Source: Chimonanthus salicifolius
Taxonomy: Eukaryota; Streptophyta; Magnoliopsida; Laurales; Calycanthaceae
Length of the DNA: 64,000 nucleotides
Assembly: GCA_013350335.1 (NCBI GenBank)
Contig: CM023542.1
Coordinates: 7,798,025 to 7,862,024, forward strand
Direction: 5' to 3'
Program-made: the position numbers and the translations under genes
Shown here: positions 55,401 through 64,000 of the stretch, in pieces
How the letters are laid out: every line of letters begins with the position of its first letter
Position numbering within the stretch: position 1 is the stretch's first letter
The notes under the pieces: model-generated
The model's input: only the letters and a program-made list of their open reading frames with translations
Told to the model about the DNA's origin: nothing
Databases searched by the model: none

Positions 55401-58400
55401 AGACAAAAATCAACCAGATAAATCTGAATCTTTAATTCATTATTCGAATAGAGGTGTATCCCTCTCTTACATCTATCATATTTATAAGAAAACAAAGAGA
55501 TAAAAATAGAAAAGGACTCCTAATCAAAATAGGAAACTTCCTAATTATTCTAAAACTGAAAATAGAACTTCTAATCTTATCCTAGGCTTCTAAATAAATT
55601 GGGAAAGCCACCGACTTGGCTTTCTTGCTAAATAAGAATTCTAAAAATAAAATAATGCGAAAATACAAAAATAATAAATACTAAAATTGGACCTATGAGT
55701 TGCGTGTCCCACATCATTCCCCCGGTCTTGAAAAGAACTCGTCCTTGAGTTAAAATCAGCAAAATCACAAGGCACCAAACAAAAATGAAGACCAAGTCCG
55801 AAGATGCGAACGATGAAGCTTTGAACTGCACAATCTTCAAGGCTCTGTGGGGCGAAAAAGTGAAGGACCGCAAACGTGCGCACGCATGGACGAACCAAGC
55901 TGATGGCGAAGGGATCGTCGTATGGCACTGGAGTGATCACACGGTCCTGATGGTCTGTCGAATGGAGGACAGGAGGTGGACAGGATAAGGGACGAATATC
56001 CATAGATGAAGTCCTGGTATCTGTAAGGGGATCAGGTTTGGGTAATGGAGATGGGTGAAAATTTTTAAGGCGTAGTGGCAATGAGGGCAAAGAGGGCACT
56101 CCGATACCACTTAATGTAGCGGAAGCAAGGAAAAAAAATCAAATTAAGTCAATTTCGACGATACTCAGACCACACACTTGAAGGAAGGTTCACACATGTG
56201 AATGTGTTTTAAGTTAAACACGTGTGGCAGTCACAAGGGAATGGGGCTGAAATAGGGTAACATACGAAGGGGTAAGTGGAAAGGAAGAGATAACGAAAAG
56301 GGTGGAACGACAAGGAAGAGGCACGGAAGCGGCGGAAGCAAGAAGGGCAGCGAGGAGAGATCGAAGGGAAGAAGAAGAAGGAGAGGCTAGGGACAACACT
56401 GCAGTAAGGAAGATCGAAGAAAGAGATGAAGGAGACACCAGATGAAGCACGGTACTTGGATAGAAAGTCGAAACTGGTTGAGAGTTGAATCAAGGTCGAC
56501 TTTCTTGAAATCTGACTATGAAACTGCAGATTGGAACAACAGGTAGATAACTGGGATTAAGCCCAGCTGCAACAAGGTATCTCCTTTTGGGATTAAGCCC
56601 AAGGTTGTTGATGATGACAAGACTAGTACAACCAGCGAAATCAAGCCTCCCCTTTTTTCCTTCTTGCTTCCGCCGCCGCTGCCCCTCTCCTGTTTTCCCC
56701 TTTTCTTTCTTTCCAAGATCCTATTCGCATGCCCTAAATAAAGCAGACCTAATTCCTCTTCACATGTGCCTGACGTAAAGCCTCTCCACATGTGTGAAGC
56801 AACTCACATGTGTGACCCGATCACTTGTCGAGATCAACTTATTTTGATTTCTTCCCCGCTTCCGCTACATTAAGTGGATCAGAGCCATATCCCTGCATTG
56901 CCAAGGACGTTCGTGTTCTCAATCCCCACCATCTTTCCACCAAATCTAGGCATTATCCCAAGTAAAATCTACCGCCCCAATCCCCTTTTTATTAAAAAAA
57001 AAAAAAACCCACCCACCCACCACTCGCAGATTTGTTGCGTCGCCTCTTCTTTGTTCGTTTCCTCTTTGCCAAGCAGTCCCAAATCTCGGCTTCTACCAAG
57101 CCACTCTTCTTCGCCATAGCCTTACCTTCTCGCCTCATCCATTGTCGTCACCCCTGCTCTACCCTCTTCCCATCTCCTTTCTTTGGACTGTGCCTCTACT
57201 CAAAACCCAGACAAACCCTTTCCGTTCTTCACACTACCACCCATTGCTTTTACCTTTCCTTTCCATCCATATTTTTTATTTTATTTCAACCCCATTCCAA
57301 TACCATTAGACAAAACCCATTCAAAACTGTGGACAACCCACCTTTTGCCAACATCCACCGTACCCATCCATGTTTTTTTTATTATTAAATACCAATAACC
57401 CTTTCACCCATCACATCTTGTCTCCTAAACTTTTTATTAAGTTTATATACTCTCACCTACTACCTTTCTTTCATCTTTACACAAACCCATTCACAAGCCA
57501 CGAGACAACAAAACCTTTGCCCTCTTTTCTCTCTCTTCTTTTAATGCCCTCAAAAGCATCAATTTCTCTTTACATCACTACCCTTCAAACTTCCTTCTAT
57601 TTACCCACTTATACCATTTTTCCACCTTTTCCGAGTTACCCTTTTCTTCTTACTAATTACCCATTCTATCCTATTCCTCTTTTGACCAAAGTCATACCGT
57701 AAACTGTGGGACCATCCATCTTTGTGCAAGTTTGACTTGAGTTGACCAGTTGACCCGATTTGACTATTTGACCAGCTATGTGGCCCATTTGACTAGACCT
57801 CTCCATGTCTTTCCAGCCTCCAACCCGCTTTGCCCTCATTCCCCAGTACTTAATTTCTATGTGGTCTGAGATGGGATATTCGCCGAGCACTTGCTTCTCA
57901 TTGCCACTACGCTTTAATTTCCGCATCAGTGCCGCTTTAAATGTCGAAGAATTCACTGATGACCACCCCCCACCAACCCAGCCCATTAACCATCCTCTTC
58001 CTCTTCCAACCCCCAACCCGCTCCAACGGTCATGTCTTGGACTCTGTGACACCCCGATCTAATTACCCGCATCACACAGACCCGATAGCATCCAACAACA
58101 ATGGTGATCAATTACTCTGTCAATCTGAGTTTAGTGAATTTTTCTCTGAATTGCGATTTGAATTTCAAAATTTTTACAAGAATATAGAGAACTATTGATT
58201 GGCAGAAAATATAGCGCCCGACAAAGGCGAACAAAACCTTGAAATACATGCCCGCTTCCTCAAGATGTGTGCCGACCACTCCAAAGTCATCCTCCGGGGC
58301 GCTATATTTTCTGCCGATCAAAAGTTCTCTATATTCTTGTAAAAATTCTTAAAATTCATATCGCAATTCAGAGAAAAATTCACTGAACTCAGATTAGCAG

Positions 58401-61400
58401 AGTAATTGATCACCATTGTTGTTGGATGCTATCGAGTCAGTGTGATGCAAGTAATCAGATCGGGGTGTCACAAAGTCCAAGACATGACCGTTGGAGCGAG
58501 TTGGGGGTTGGAAAGACATGGAGAGGTTCGGTCAAAGGGGCCACATAGCTGGTCAAATAGTCAAATCGAGTCAACTGGTCAACTCAAGTCAAACCTGGGC
58601 AAAGATGGATGGTCCTACAATTTAAGGTATGACTTTGGTCAAAAGAGGAATAGGATAGAATGGGTAATTAGTAAGAATAAAAGGGTAACTAGGAAAAGGT
58701 GGGAAATGGTATAAGTGGGTAAATAGAAGGAAGTTTGAAGGGTACTGATGTAAAGAGAAATTGATGCTTTTAAGGGCATTAAAAGAAGAGAGAGAAAAAA
58801 GAGGGCAAAGGTTTTGTTGCCTCGTGGCTTGTGAATGGGTTTGTGTAAAGATGAAAGAAAGGTGGTAGGTGAGAGTATATAAAACTAATAAAAAGTTTAG
58901 GAGACAAGATGTGACAGGTGAAAAGGTTATTGGTATTTAATAATAAAAAAAACAGTGGATGGGTGTGGTGGATGTTGGGAAAAGGTGGGTTGCCCATGGT
59001 TTTGAATGGGTTTTGTCTAATGGTATTGGAATGAGGTTGAAATAAAATAAAAAATATGGATGAAAAGGAAAGGTAAAAGCAACAGGTGGTAGTGTGAAGA
59101 AAGGAAAGGGTTTGTCTGGGTTTTGAGTAGAGGCACAATCCAAAGAAAGGAGATGGGAAGAGGGTAGAGCAGGGGTGACGACAATAGATGAGGCGAGAAG
59201 GTAAGGCTATGGCGAAGAAGAGTGGCTTGGTAGAAGCCGAGATCTGGGATGGCTTGGCAAAGAGGAAGCGAACAAGAAGAGGCGACGCAGCAAATCTGCA
59301 AGTGGTGGGTGCGTGGGCTTTTTTTATTTTATAAAAAGGGGAGGAGGATGGAATTGGGGCGGTAGATTTTACCTAGAATAATGTCCTAGATTTGGTGGAA
59401 AGATGGTGGGGATTGAAAACAGGAATGTCCTGGGCAACGCAGGGATATGGCTCTGATCCACTTGATGCGGAAGCACCGTCTGCAACTAGGCATGAAGAAA
59501 ATATAAATGTCTGCAACTTGGGCAGAAGTAGGAGAAAAAAACAACCAGATAAATCTGAATCTTTAATTCCTTATTCGAATAGAGGTATATCCCTCTCTTA
59601 CATCTATTATATTTATAAGACAACGAAGAGATAAAAATAGAAAATGACTCCTAATCAAAGTAGGAAACTTCGTAATTATTGTAAAACGAAAATAGAACTT
59701 CTAATCTTATCCTAGGCTCCTAAATAAATTGGGAAAGTCCACCGTACATGGCTTTCTTGCTAAATAAGAATTCCAAAAATAAAATAATGCGAAAATACAA
59801 AAATAATAAATACTAAAATTAGGACCTATGAGCTGCGTGTCCTACATCAGAAATAATACTAAAACCAGCAACAAAGGTGAAATTACCTTTCAAAACAATA
59901 ATGCACCAAAACAGGAGGTGATGCTGACATTGCATTCTTGGGTTTAGACAAGTACATGATTCAAAGCAAAGTTCATGATGAAAAGGGAGGTGTTGAGATT
60001 TTTCAATAGTATTGCAAGACGGCCTATAGTTGAAGGAGATTTCTCAACTTCCATTTGAGGGCAACAAAGAGAAGCGATGGATCTTGGAACCAAGCATTCA
60101 TACCAGTAAAAGTAAAGGACTACTGTAAAGAGATTACTATTTTATTTTATTTAAGCATAAGACAAGAAGTGCCAATCGAACAATGGGTGGACCAGAAAAA
60201 TTGGACCAGATAGGGTTTGATATGGATTCAATGCATGAAGAGGGGGAGGGGGGGAGAAAGAGAGAGGGAGGGAGAGAGACGAAATGCACTTCTCATGCTT
60301 TCGTTTTGTGATATCCCGTATGAGGGGAGTGTATGGGAGAAGAAATCGCCAGTGAGGGCCTTGGTAAGGTCCCACACTGCCCATGGGAGTTAAAACGTTG
60401 TGGTATATAAGAGGGAACACCTCCCCCTTCTAGCACAAGGCCTTTTGGGGCATCATGCACATGCTCCAAAACAAAGCCGTGAGGGCCCATTTGGGCCCAA
60501 AGAGGACAATATTGTACTGGATGGGCAAGGGTGTTACACTTTTCCTCTTCAAGAATGGTACCGTTCACTTTTCCCCCTTACATTAAACACTAAATACTCT
60601 ATTAACATCTTCAGATATAAATAATAATTAGATGTGTTTCATTAATGGAATTCTCAAACAGCCAGCAAGAATGTCATTTCATAAAAATAAAATAAAAAAA
60701 CAGCCAGCAAGAATGGCAGCAGTGCATTTGACAGTGACAAAGCAACCAGAGCTAGAAGAGAAACATATAAGACCAGCTCACCATTTCCGGAAAGCCAGTA
60801 AGATCTTCCACCTTGGTCACAGCAATCCCAGCTGCTTCTAAAGTTGATGCTGTGCCACCAGTTGAAATAATGGAATACCTGAATGTTAAAAAATGCCAAA
60901 ATTATGGTAAATAACACATATCCAGCCATAAAGGAGGATGTGAGGGAAACCAGTGTCATCCCTTTTCTTCAATTCTTTGTAAATGTGCAACCCAAGTGCA
61001 TAATCATGTATTCTTTGCTATTAATAAAGTTTTCAGTTACCATTATAAACAAATAAATTACATTAAGCATCAGAAATTGTGACAGATTACAAGTATTCAA
61101 GAAAGAAAATTGCTGCAAACATACCCCAAGGTCTGGAGCCCATTGCCAAGAAAAGCTAGATCACGTTTGTCCGACAATGAAATCAATGCTTGCTTCTTGC
61201 CTATTATCGAAGCATGGTTACATCAGTCATCAATTTCTTTACAGCAAAAGTACATCAGTTAGATTGTGAAACGAAATACATATTTCAAGTAATCCACTAC
61301 TGTGTATTTTACAAAAAAAAGTAATCCACTACTTTGAAGTTCTTAATGAGGAAGGGATGCAATTAACTTGTTTAGAAGGAAGGGGGGGAGTCCAAAAGTT

Positions 61401-63110
61401 AAAAAGTAGCCACCTTGTTGTTCCGCATCAAAATTGTTTTGAAATCAGTAAAAGTTGAGTATAGAGAGATGGAAGCAAACTAGCAGTAACTGCAAAAATC
61501 ACCTGGATAAGCATAGCCAGTACCTTGGGACATAAATTATGCCTAGTACCTCATACTAACTACAACCAAAGTTCCTGGGATATATCTTTGAAGCTTGTTC
61601 TACATGGTAGAACCAAGCATATTCAAGTTTATCATCAACTTGTCCAAGAGAAAATAGAAGATGCAGATATTGTTGGTTGTCGTATTGGAGTAAAAGAGCA
61701 AGTAATTGATATTTTTATAAAGACTCTCTCTAAGGAAAGGCAATGATATTTGAAATGCAAAATATCCATGCAACCACTGAATATATAGCTTGAGGAGGAG
61801 AGTAAAGGAACAAAACAGACAATATTTAAATACTTGTGGGAAGTTTTGCAGTTTTATTCTTTGAATTTTTTTTTTTCAATGAAACACATCAGTAGCACAG
61901 CTGAGAGCCTTAGTTCAGCAGTTCTTTACCTTCCAAAAACCTCTCAGAAAATTCTTTCAGGAGATATCTAAGAAGTGTGCTAGTTGTGATGTTGGCACTC
62001 AGCTCTTAACATTTTATTTGGAGAGTTTGAGGCATAAACGCAATGATCACGTTTTGTCCTTAGGGATAGCACTATAAATCAGAAATAATCAATATACTTA
62101 AGAAAGCAAAAGAGCCAACAATTACCAGTATAGATCAATACAGAAGTTAGAAAACGAAGGCAAAAATAACAGTTTCAAAAACTGACCATCATGCAAAGGG
62201 TCAGGGCTGTGACAAACAATCATTTTTGCATGTGCAAACGTTTCTTCCTGCAGTTGCAGTAATCCAGTTGGATGAATAGAAAGGAAGTGCTTTCCAGGAA
62301 AATAACCATTTCTCATCTTAGTTAACAAAGTGGTCGTTTTCCCAAAATAATAATAATAATTACTTTCTATGCACCCAGAGGAGTGTAAGGCTCACTGTCA
62401 ATGCATGTAAAGAATAATATTTTCCGAGGAAATAGCCAGTATTTAGCCCAAATAAATTGAATATCATTTCTACTTTTAGTTAAAAGGGTCATTTTCTAAG
62501 AAAGCACTTTCCTTTCCATGCGCCCAAATCTATCAAAAAGTTTTCCTATCTATGCCCTGAAAACCCATTTCATATCAATCAATCTTTCACAATAACAATA
62601 ACAACAACGACAATTACGACAGTAGTAGAGATAGAGAGAGGACATATTACCGGAAAGAGGGGCAGAAACGGACTGAGTATCGGTCATGGTTTTGGCGGAG
62701 CTAATGATGCGGGAGCGAGACAGCGAAGATGAAGGAATACGAAAGCATAAAAGTGATGCTGGAGAATGAGAAGAAACAAAGACTCAATTTAGATGCCTGG
62801 AAAGGAAAGCAAAGTGCTTCCTTAGAAAATAAACCATTTTTAACTAAAATATGGAAACTCAGTTGAAAATGGATATTTTCCATGAAAGTACTTTTCTTTC
62901 CTTCCAATTCACCCAAACAGAGCCAAATAGAAGCAACGGATTATTAATCAGTAGAGAAGATCAAAAGAGAGAAAGAGAAGAAGAGAAAGGGAAGTGAGCA
63001 CTTACATTATAAGAACGAAAGTGAGAGGAGTAACAGTGAGAGAGGGAAGTGATATGGAAATGGAAAAGCTGAGAAGTGTTGGCAGCCACACCAGACACCA
63101 TCTGCTGCAT
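46494..63110 (-). CDS. PURH: Bifunctional AICAR transformylase / IMP cyclohydrolase (PurH)
   Basis: Catalyses the last two steps of IMP synthesis in purine formation. I joined twelve coding exons: 63002-63110, 62651-62758, 61125-61200, 60782-60878, 52291-52393, 51809-51942, 51560-51737, 51264-51421, 50006-50215, 49585-49932, 48290-48416 and 46494-46645, 1800 bases or 599 residues, close to plant homologues. Motifs: [16 protein letters not shown] and [12 protein letters not shown] of the cyclohydrolase (MGS-like) part; [35 protein letters not shown]; then the transformylase with the catalytic Lys-His in [10 protein letters not shown] (about 350-351), [16 protein letters not shown], and the conserved end VRHFRH. 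The N-terminus is Ser/Arg/His-rich and looks like a plastid or mitochondrial transit peptide. Exon 1 is in frame only with the second of two overlapping donors; otherwise translation could begin at Met61 (62687). Introns 2, 4 and 11 hold mobile or virus-like sequence. No coding damage was seen. Confidence 0.95.
47039..47995 (+). pseudogene. Caulimovirid-like (plant pararetrovirus) coding fragment in PurH intron 11
   Basis: One frame runs for about 318 codons, interrupted by a single in-frame TAG at 47222, and lies antisense to PurH. The first part is Cys/His-rich (CYNC, then WIHC, then [10 protein letters not shown]), followed by a Ser/Thr/Pro-rich linker (about 47280-47390) and then a helical, charged domain from about 47426. 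That domain has an [16 protein letters not shown]... [11 protein letters not shown] pattern. It recalls the core of caulimovirid capsids (Trp, then about 15 residues, then an aromatic/Glu-rich helix and a Leu-x-Gly turn), and the order linker then capsid also fits a movement-protein/capsid junction. The protease, reverse transcriptase and RNase H are absent, so it is a dead fragment. It could instead be the gag of an unfamiliar retroelement. Family assignment is by eye only. Confidence 0.45.
52394..55326. other. PurH intron 4, left part: short duplication and LTR-like sequence
   Basis: The intron runs from 60781 down to 52394 (8.4 kb). This part has no coding capacity. It holds a roughly 118-bp imperfect tandem duplication (52990-53098 and 53108-53220; both copies contain GTATCAGAAAA, then a GCATGA word, then GGCAGTTAA or GAGCAGTTAA) and the LTR-like region listed next. 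Confidence 0.6.
54360..54960 (+). mobile_element. Probable Ty3-type LTR fragment in PurH intron 4
   Basis: Features of a plant LTR in order: TTAGGAAGTTTAGATATAGG, a TATA box CCTATATAATG at about 54597-54606, and a poly(A)-type GGATAATAAAAG at 54641-54652. GGCCCAAGCC-rich sequence before it could be the end of an internal region. I could not fix its ends or find a duplication. Confidence 0.45.
56113..56875. repeat. Head-to-head LTR-like inverted pair
   Basis: It begins TGTAGCGGAAGC and ends GCTTCCGCTACA. The two halves are diverged inverted copies meeting near 56540 (shared GGCGGAAGCAAGAAGG, and GGGATTAAGCCC at the centre). On each outer side, reading outward, comes TTAAGTGG(T)ATC(A/G)GAG, a primer-site-like sequence. 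So each half looks like an LTR end facing away from the other. Confidence 0.7.
56875..59462. repeat. Giant imperfect palindrome (arms about 1.2-1.3 kb, spacer about 80 bp)
   Basis: The left arm (56875-58219) and the reverse complement of the right arm (58299-59462) match throughout, from the outer AGTGGATCAGAGCCATATCC to the inner GGCAGAAAATATAGCGCCC. The right arm lacks about 215 bases present in the left (roughly 57810-58025), lost between near-repeats TTCCAnCCnCCAACCCGCT. The arms correspond to the leader following the primer site, so the same leader is present in both orientations. Confidence 0.92.
60307..60538 (+). mobile_element. TRIM-type solo LTR in PurH intron 4
   Basis: It runs TGTGATATCCCG to GGGTGTTACA and includes GGTCCCACACTGCCCATGGG, a TATATAAG box and CAAGGCCTTTTGGGGC... 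CCAAAGAGGACAATATTGTA, words I recognise from widespread small plant LTRs. The flanks CGTTT and CTTTT are not an exact duplication. A purine-rich run with four G-tracts lies just before it (60242-60272). Confidence 0.75.
61525..61960 (+). pseudogene. Ty1-copia remnant (RNase H end and polypurine tract) in PurH intron 2
   Basis: The open frame at 61525-61746 ends with [18 protein letters not shown], then [18 protein letters not shown]. This matches the RTKHIDxxYHxxRE... DxxTKxL end of copia RNase H. About 45 bases later CTTGAGGAGGAGAGT is a typical copia polypurine tract before a 3' LTR. Antisense to PurH. No LTR pair or duplication was found, so only a scrap remains. Confidence 0.8.
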
Positions 63111-63215
63111 CCTCACTCTGCTCTCTTTCTTCTTCTTTCTTCCAACTTCCTTTACTCTTTTGCCTTTTATTACCTTAGGTCTCGCACTTGGTAAACTTTT
63201 TCCCACGACACTTTC

Positions 63216-63221
63216 CACGTG
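63216..63221. promoter_or_regulatory. G-box CACGTG upstream of PurH
   Basis: A perfect palindromic G-box about 105 bases before the first PurH ATG, a usual distance for bZIP/bHLH sites in plant promoters. Function is inferred from position only; no clear TATA box is seen nearby. Confidence 0.45.
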
Positions 63222-64000
63222 ATGTAAAAATAATAATATTAGTAATTTGTATACTAAAAGTTTTACTTTTATTTAATTTTAAATTTGTAAAAATTAATAG
63301 TTATATTCTTCATAATTTTAAAATTAAAATTATATAATTTGAATTATTAATTAACAATAATTTTTTATATAGTACATCATATTTACATAGTCACTTATCA
63401 AATAAAGCCAACTCAATTATATAAAACTCATCATTTATTTAATGGAATGTCTTGTTAGAAAATCTCGCTTCTTATATTCATTAACCCGACTCGTTTAAAA
63501 AGTATGAACTTCAATTCAGAGTCGTTAGATAAAGGATGAAACAAAATTCAAAGGACAACAATGAAGACCGTTGCATCGAATTACTCAGTCTTCGTAGAAA
63601 TATAGCCTACTAGATAGAGTGGCAAGTTATTTGAAAAGTATTTCATTAAATATAGAGTCTTTAAAAAATCCACGTATGAGGAATTAGATAGAAAACATGA
63701 AATTAGAGATTAGAGGAGAATTGATAAATCTGGAATAATGGAGAAGTGGGCCACTTATTCTTTTCAAAATAATGTCATTGCTGAGCAACGAAGAGCTTGT
63801 TATTCTTGATTCTTTGTGTTCAGAAATTCCTTTGTAACTTAAGCCACACAATAAAACCTTTTTCAATTCTTTTATTAACTGATTTATATTTTGGATTCTA
63901 CTCACCCCGTGGTTGAGAACTACTGATTGACTTGTAAAACATTAAACAGGCCTGGTGAATCATGATCATTGCCCTATGTTCATCATTCTTGATCTTGTCG
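63222..64000. other. Upstream of PurH, AT-rich, no gene seen
   Basis: No coding region or flanked element is recognisable up to the end of the window. Confidence 0.4.

Larger units (their letters stand above)
55327..59849 (-). mobile_element. Non-autonomous LTR retrotransposon with internal palindrome, in PurH intron 4
   Basis: The LTRs at 55327-55716 (390 bp) and 59463-59849 (387 bp) both run from TGATG to ACATCA, are about 90% alike by eye, and are flanked by a perfect 5-bp duplication GAAAT (55322-55326, 59850-59854). On the minus strand the 5' LTR is followed by AGTGGATCAGAGCC, a tRNA-Met-type primer site lacking one base, and the 3' LTR is preceded by the purine tract AGACCGGGGGAA. The 3.7-kb interior has no gag or pol. 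Instead it holds an inverted pair of LTR-like segments (56113-56875) and a 2.6-kb palindrome (56875-59462). It lies in the same orientation as PurH. Confidence 0.9.

Noticed and set aside
57032..57702. Series of 70-118-codon frames, mirrored at 58779-59301
   Set aside because: They are pyrimidine-rich leader sequence of the LTR element. The mirror image is explained by the palindrome and the frames are not conserved between arms.
58020..58420. Candidate terminator or CRISPR-like hairpin at the palindrome centre
   Set aside because: This is eukaryotic DNA and there is only one inverted pair. It is the centre of the foldback element.

Overview
The window is nuclear DNA of a flowering plant. 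The genes carry many AT-rich introns with GT/AG ends. Two of the conserved genes encode plant organelle enzymes: a peroxisomal glycolate oxidase ending in Ala-Arg-Leu, and a PurH with a plastid- or mitochondrion-like leader. The repeats are typical of plants: Ty3 elements with a tRNA-iMet primer site, hAT, Stowaway and Mutator-like MITEs, tRNA-derived SINEs, TRIM solo LTRs and LINE tails. I cannot name the species.

Layout. 1-20 kb is a nest of retrotransposons. It holds a truncated plus-strand Ty3 element (1-3262), a truncated LTR (3263-5942), and a complete minus-strand Ty3 element of 12.4 kb (5961-18329, target duplication CTTTC). The complete element landed inside a LINE coding region that resumes at 18330. 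Its downstream LTR later received a 2.0-kb hAT-type element. 20-27 kb is gene-poor and holds a TRIM solo LTR, a Mutator-like inverted-repeat element, a Stowaway MITE with a SINE inside it, and further hAT MITEs. 27.2-34.5 kb is an intact minus-strand glycolate oxidase gene (11 coding exons, 367 codons, all catalytic residues present). 34.5-39.9 kb is AT-rich with no gene seen. 39.9-41.4 kb is a minus-strand gene for a secreted leucine-rich-repeat protein, broken by one extra base. 41.5-46.4 kb holds MITEs and SINEs. 46.5-63.1 kb is a minus-strand PurH gene (12 coding exons, about 600 codons). Its introns carry a pararetrovirus-like coding fragment, an LTR, a non-autonomous LTR element with a 2.6-kb internal palindrome, a TRIM LTR and a copia remnant.

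The three host genes lie on the same strand, but nothing suggests they act as a unit. Glycolate oxidase works in photorespiration, PurH in the last two steps of IMP synthesis, and the LRR protein is probably at the cell surface. Exon boundaries were worked out by hand from reading frame, splice sites and family motifs, without transcript evidence.

Most unusual points: (1) a hAT-like MITE family built of ATATCGGCCGATAT palindromes, with about five copies here, three with clear 8-bp duplications and one with a natural empty site in the sister LTR; (2) the foldback LTR element in PurH intron 4; (3) the virus-like open frame antisense in PurH intron 11; (4) a tandem splice donor in PurH exon 1 that would decide whether the leader is in frame. 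I found no convincing new multi-gene system.
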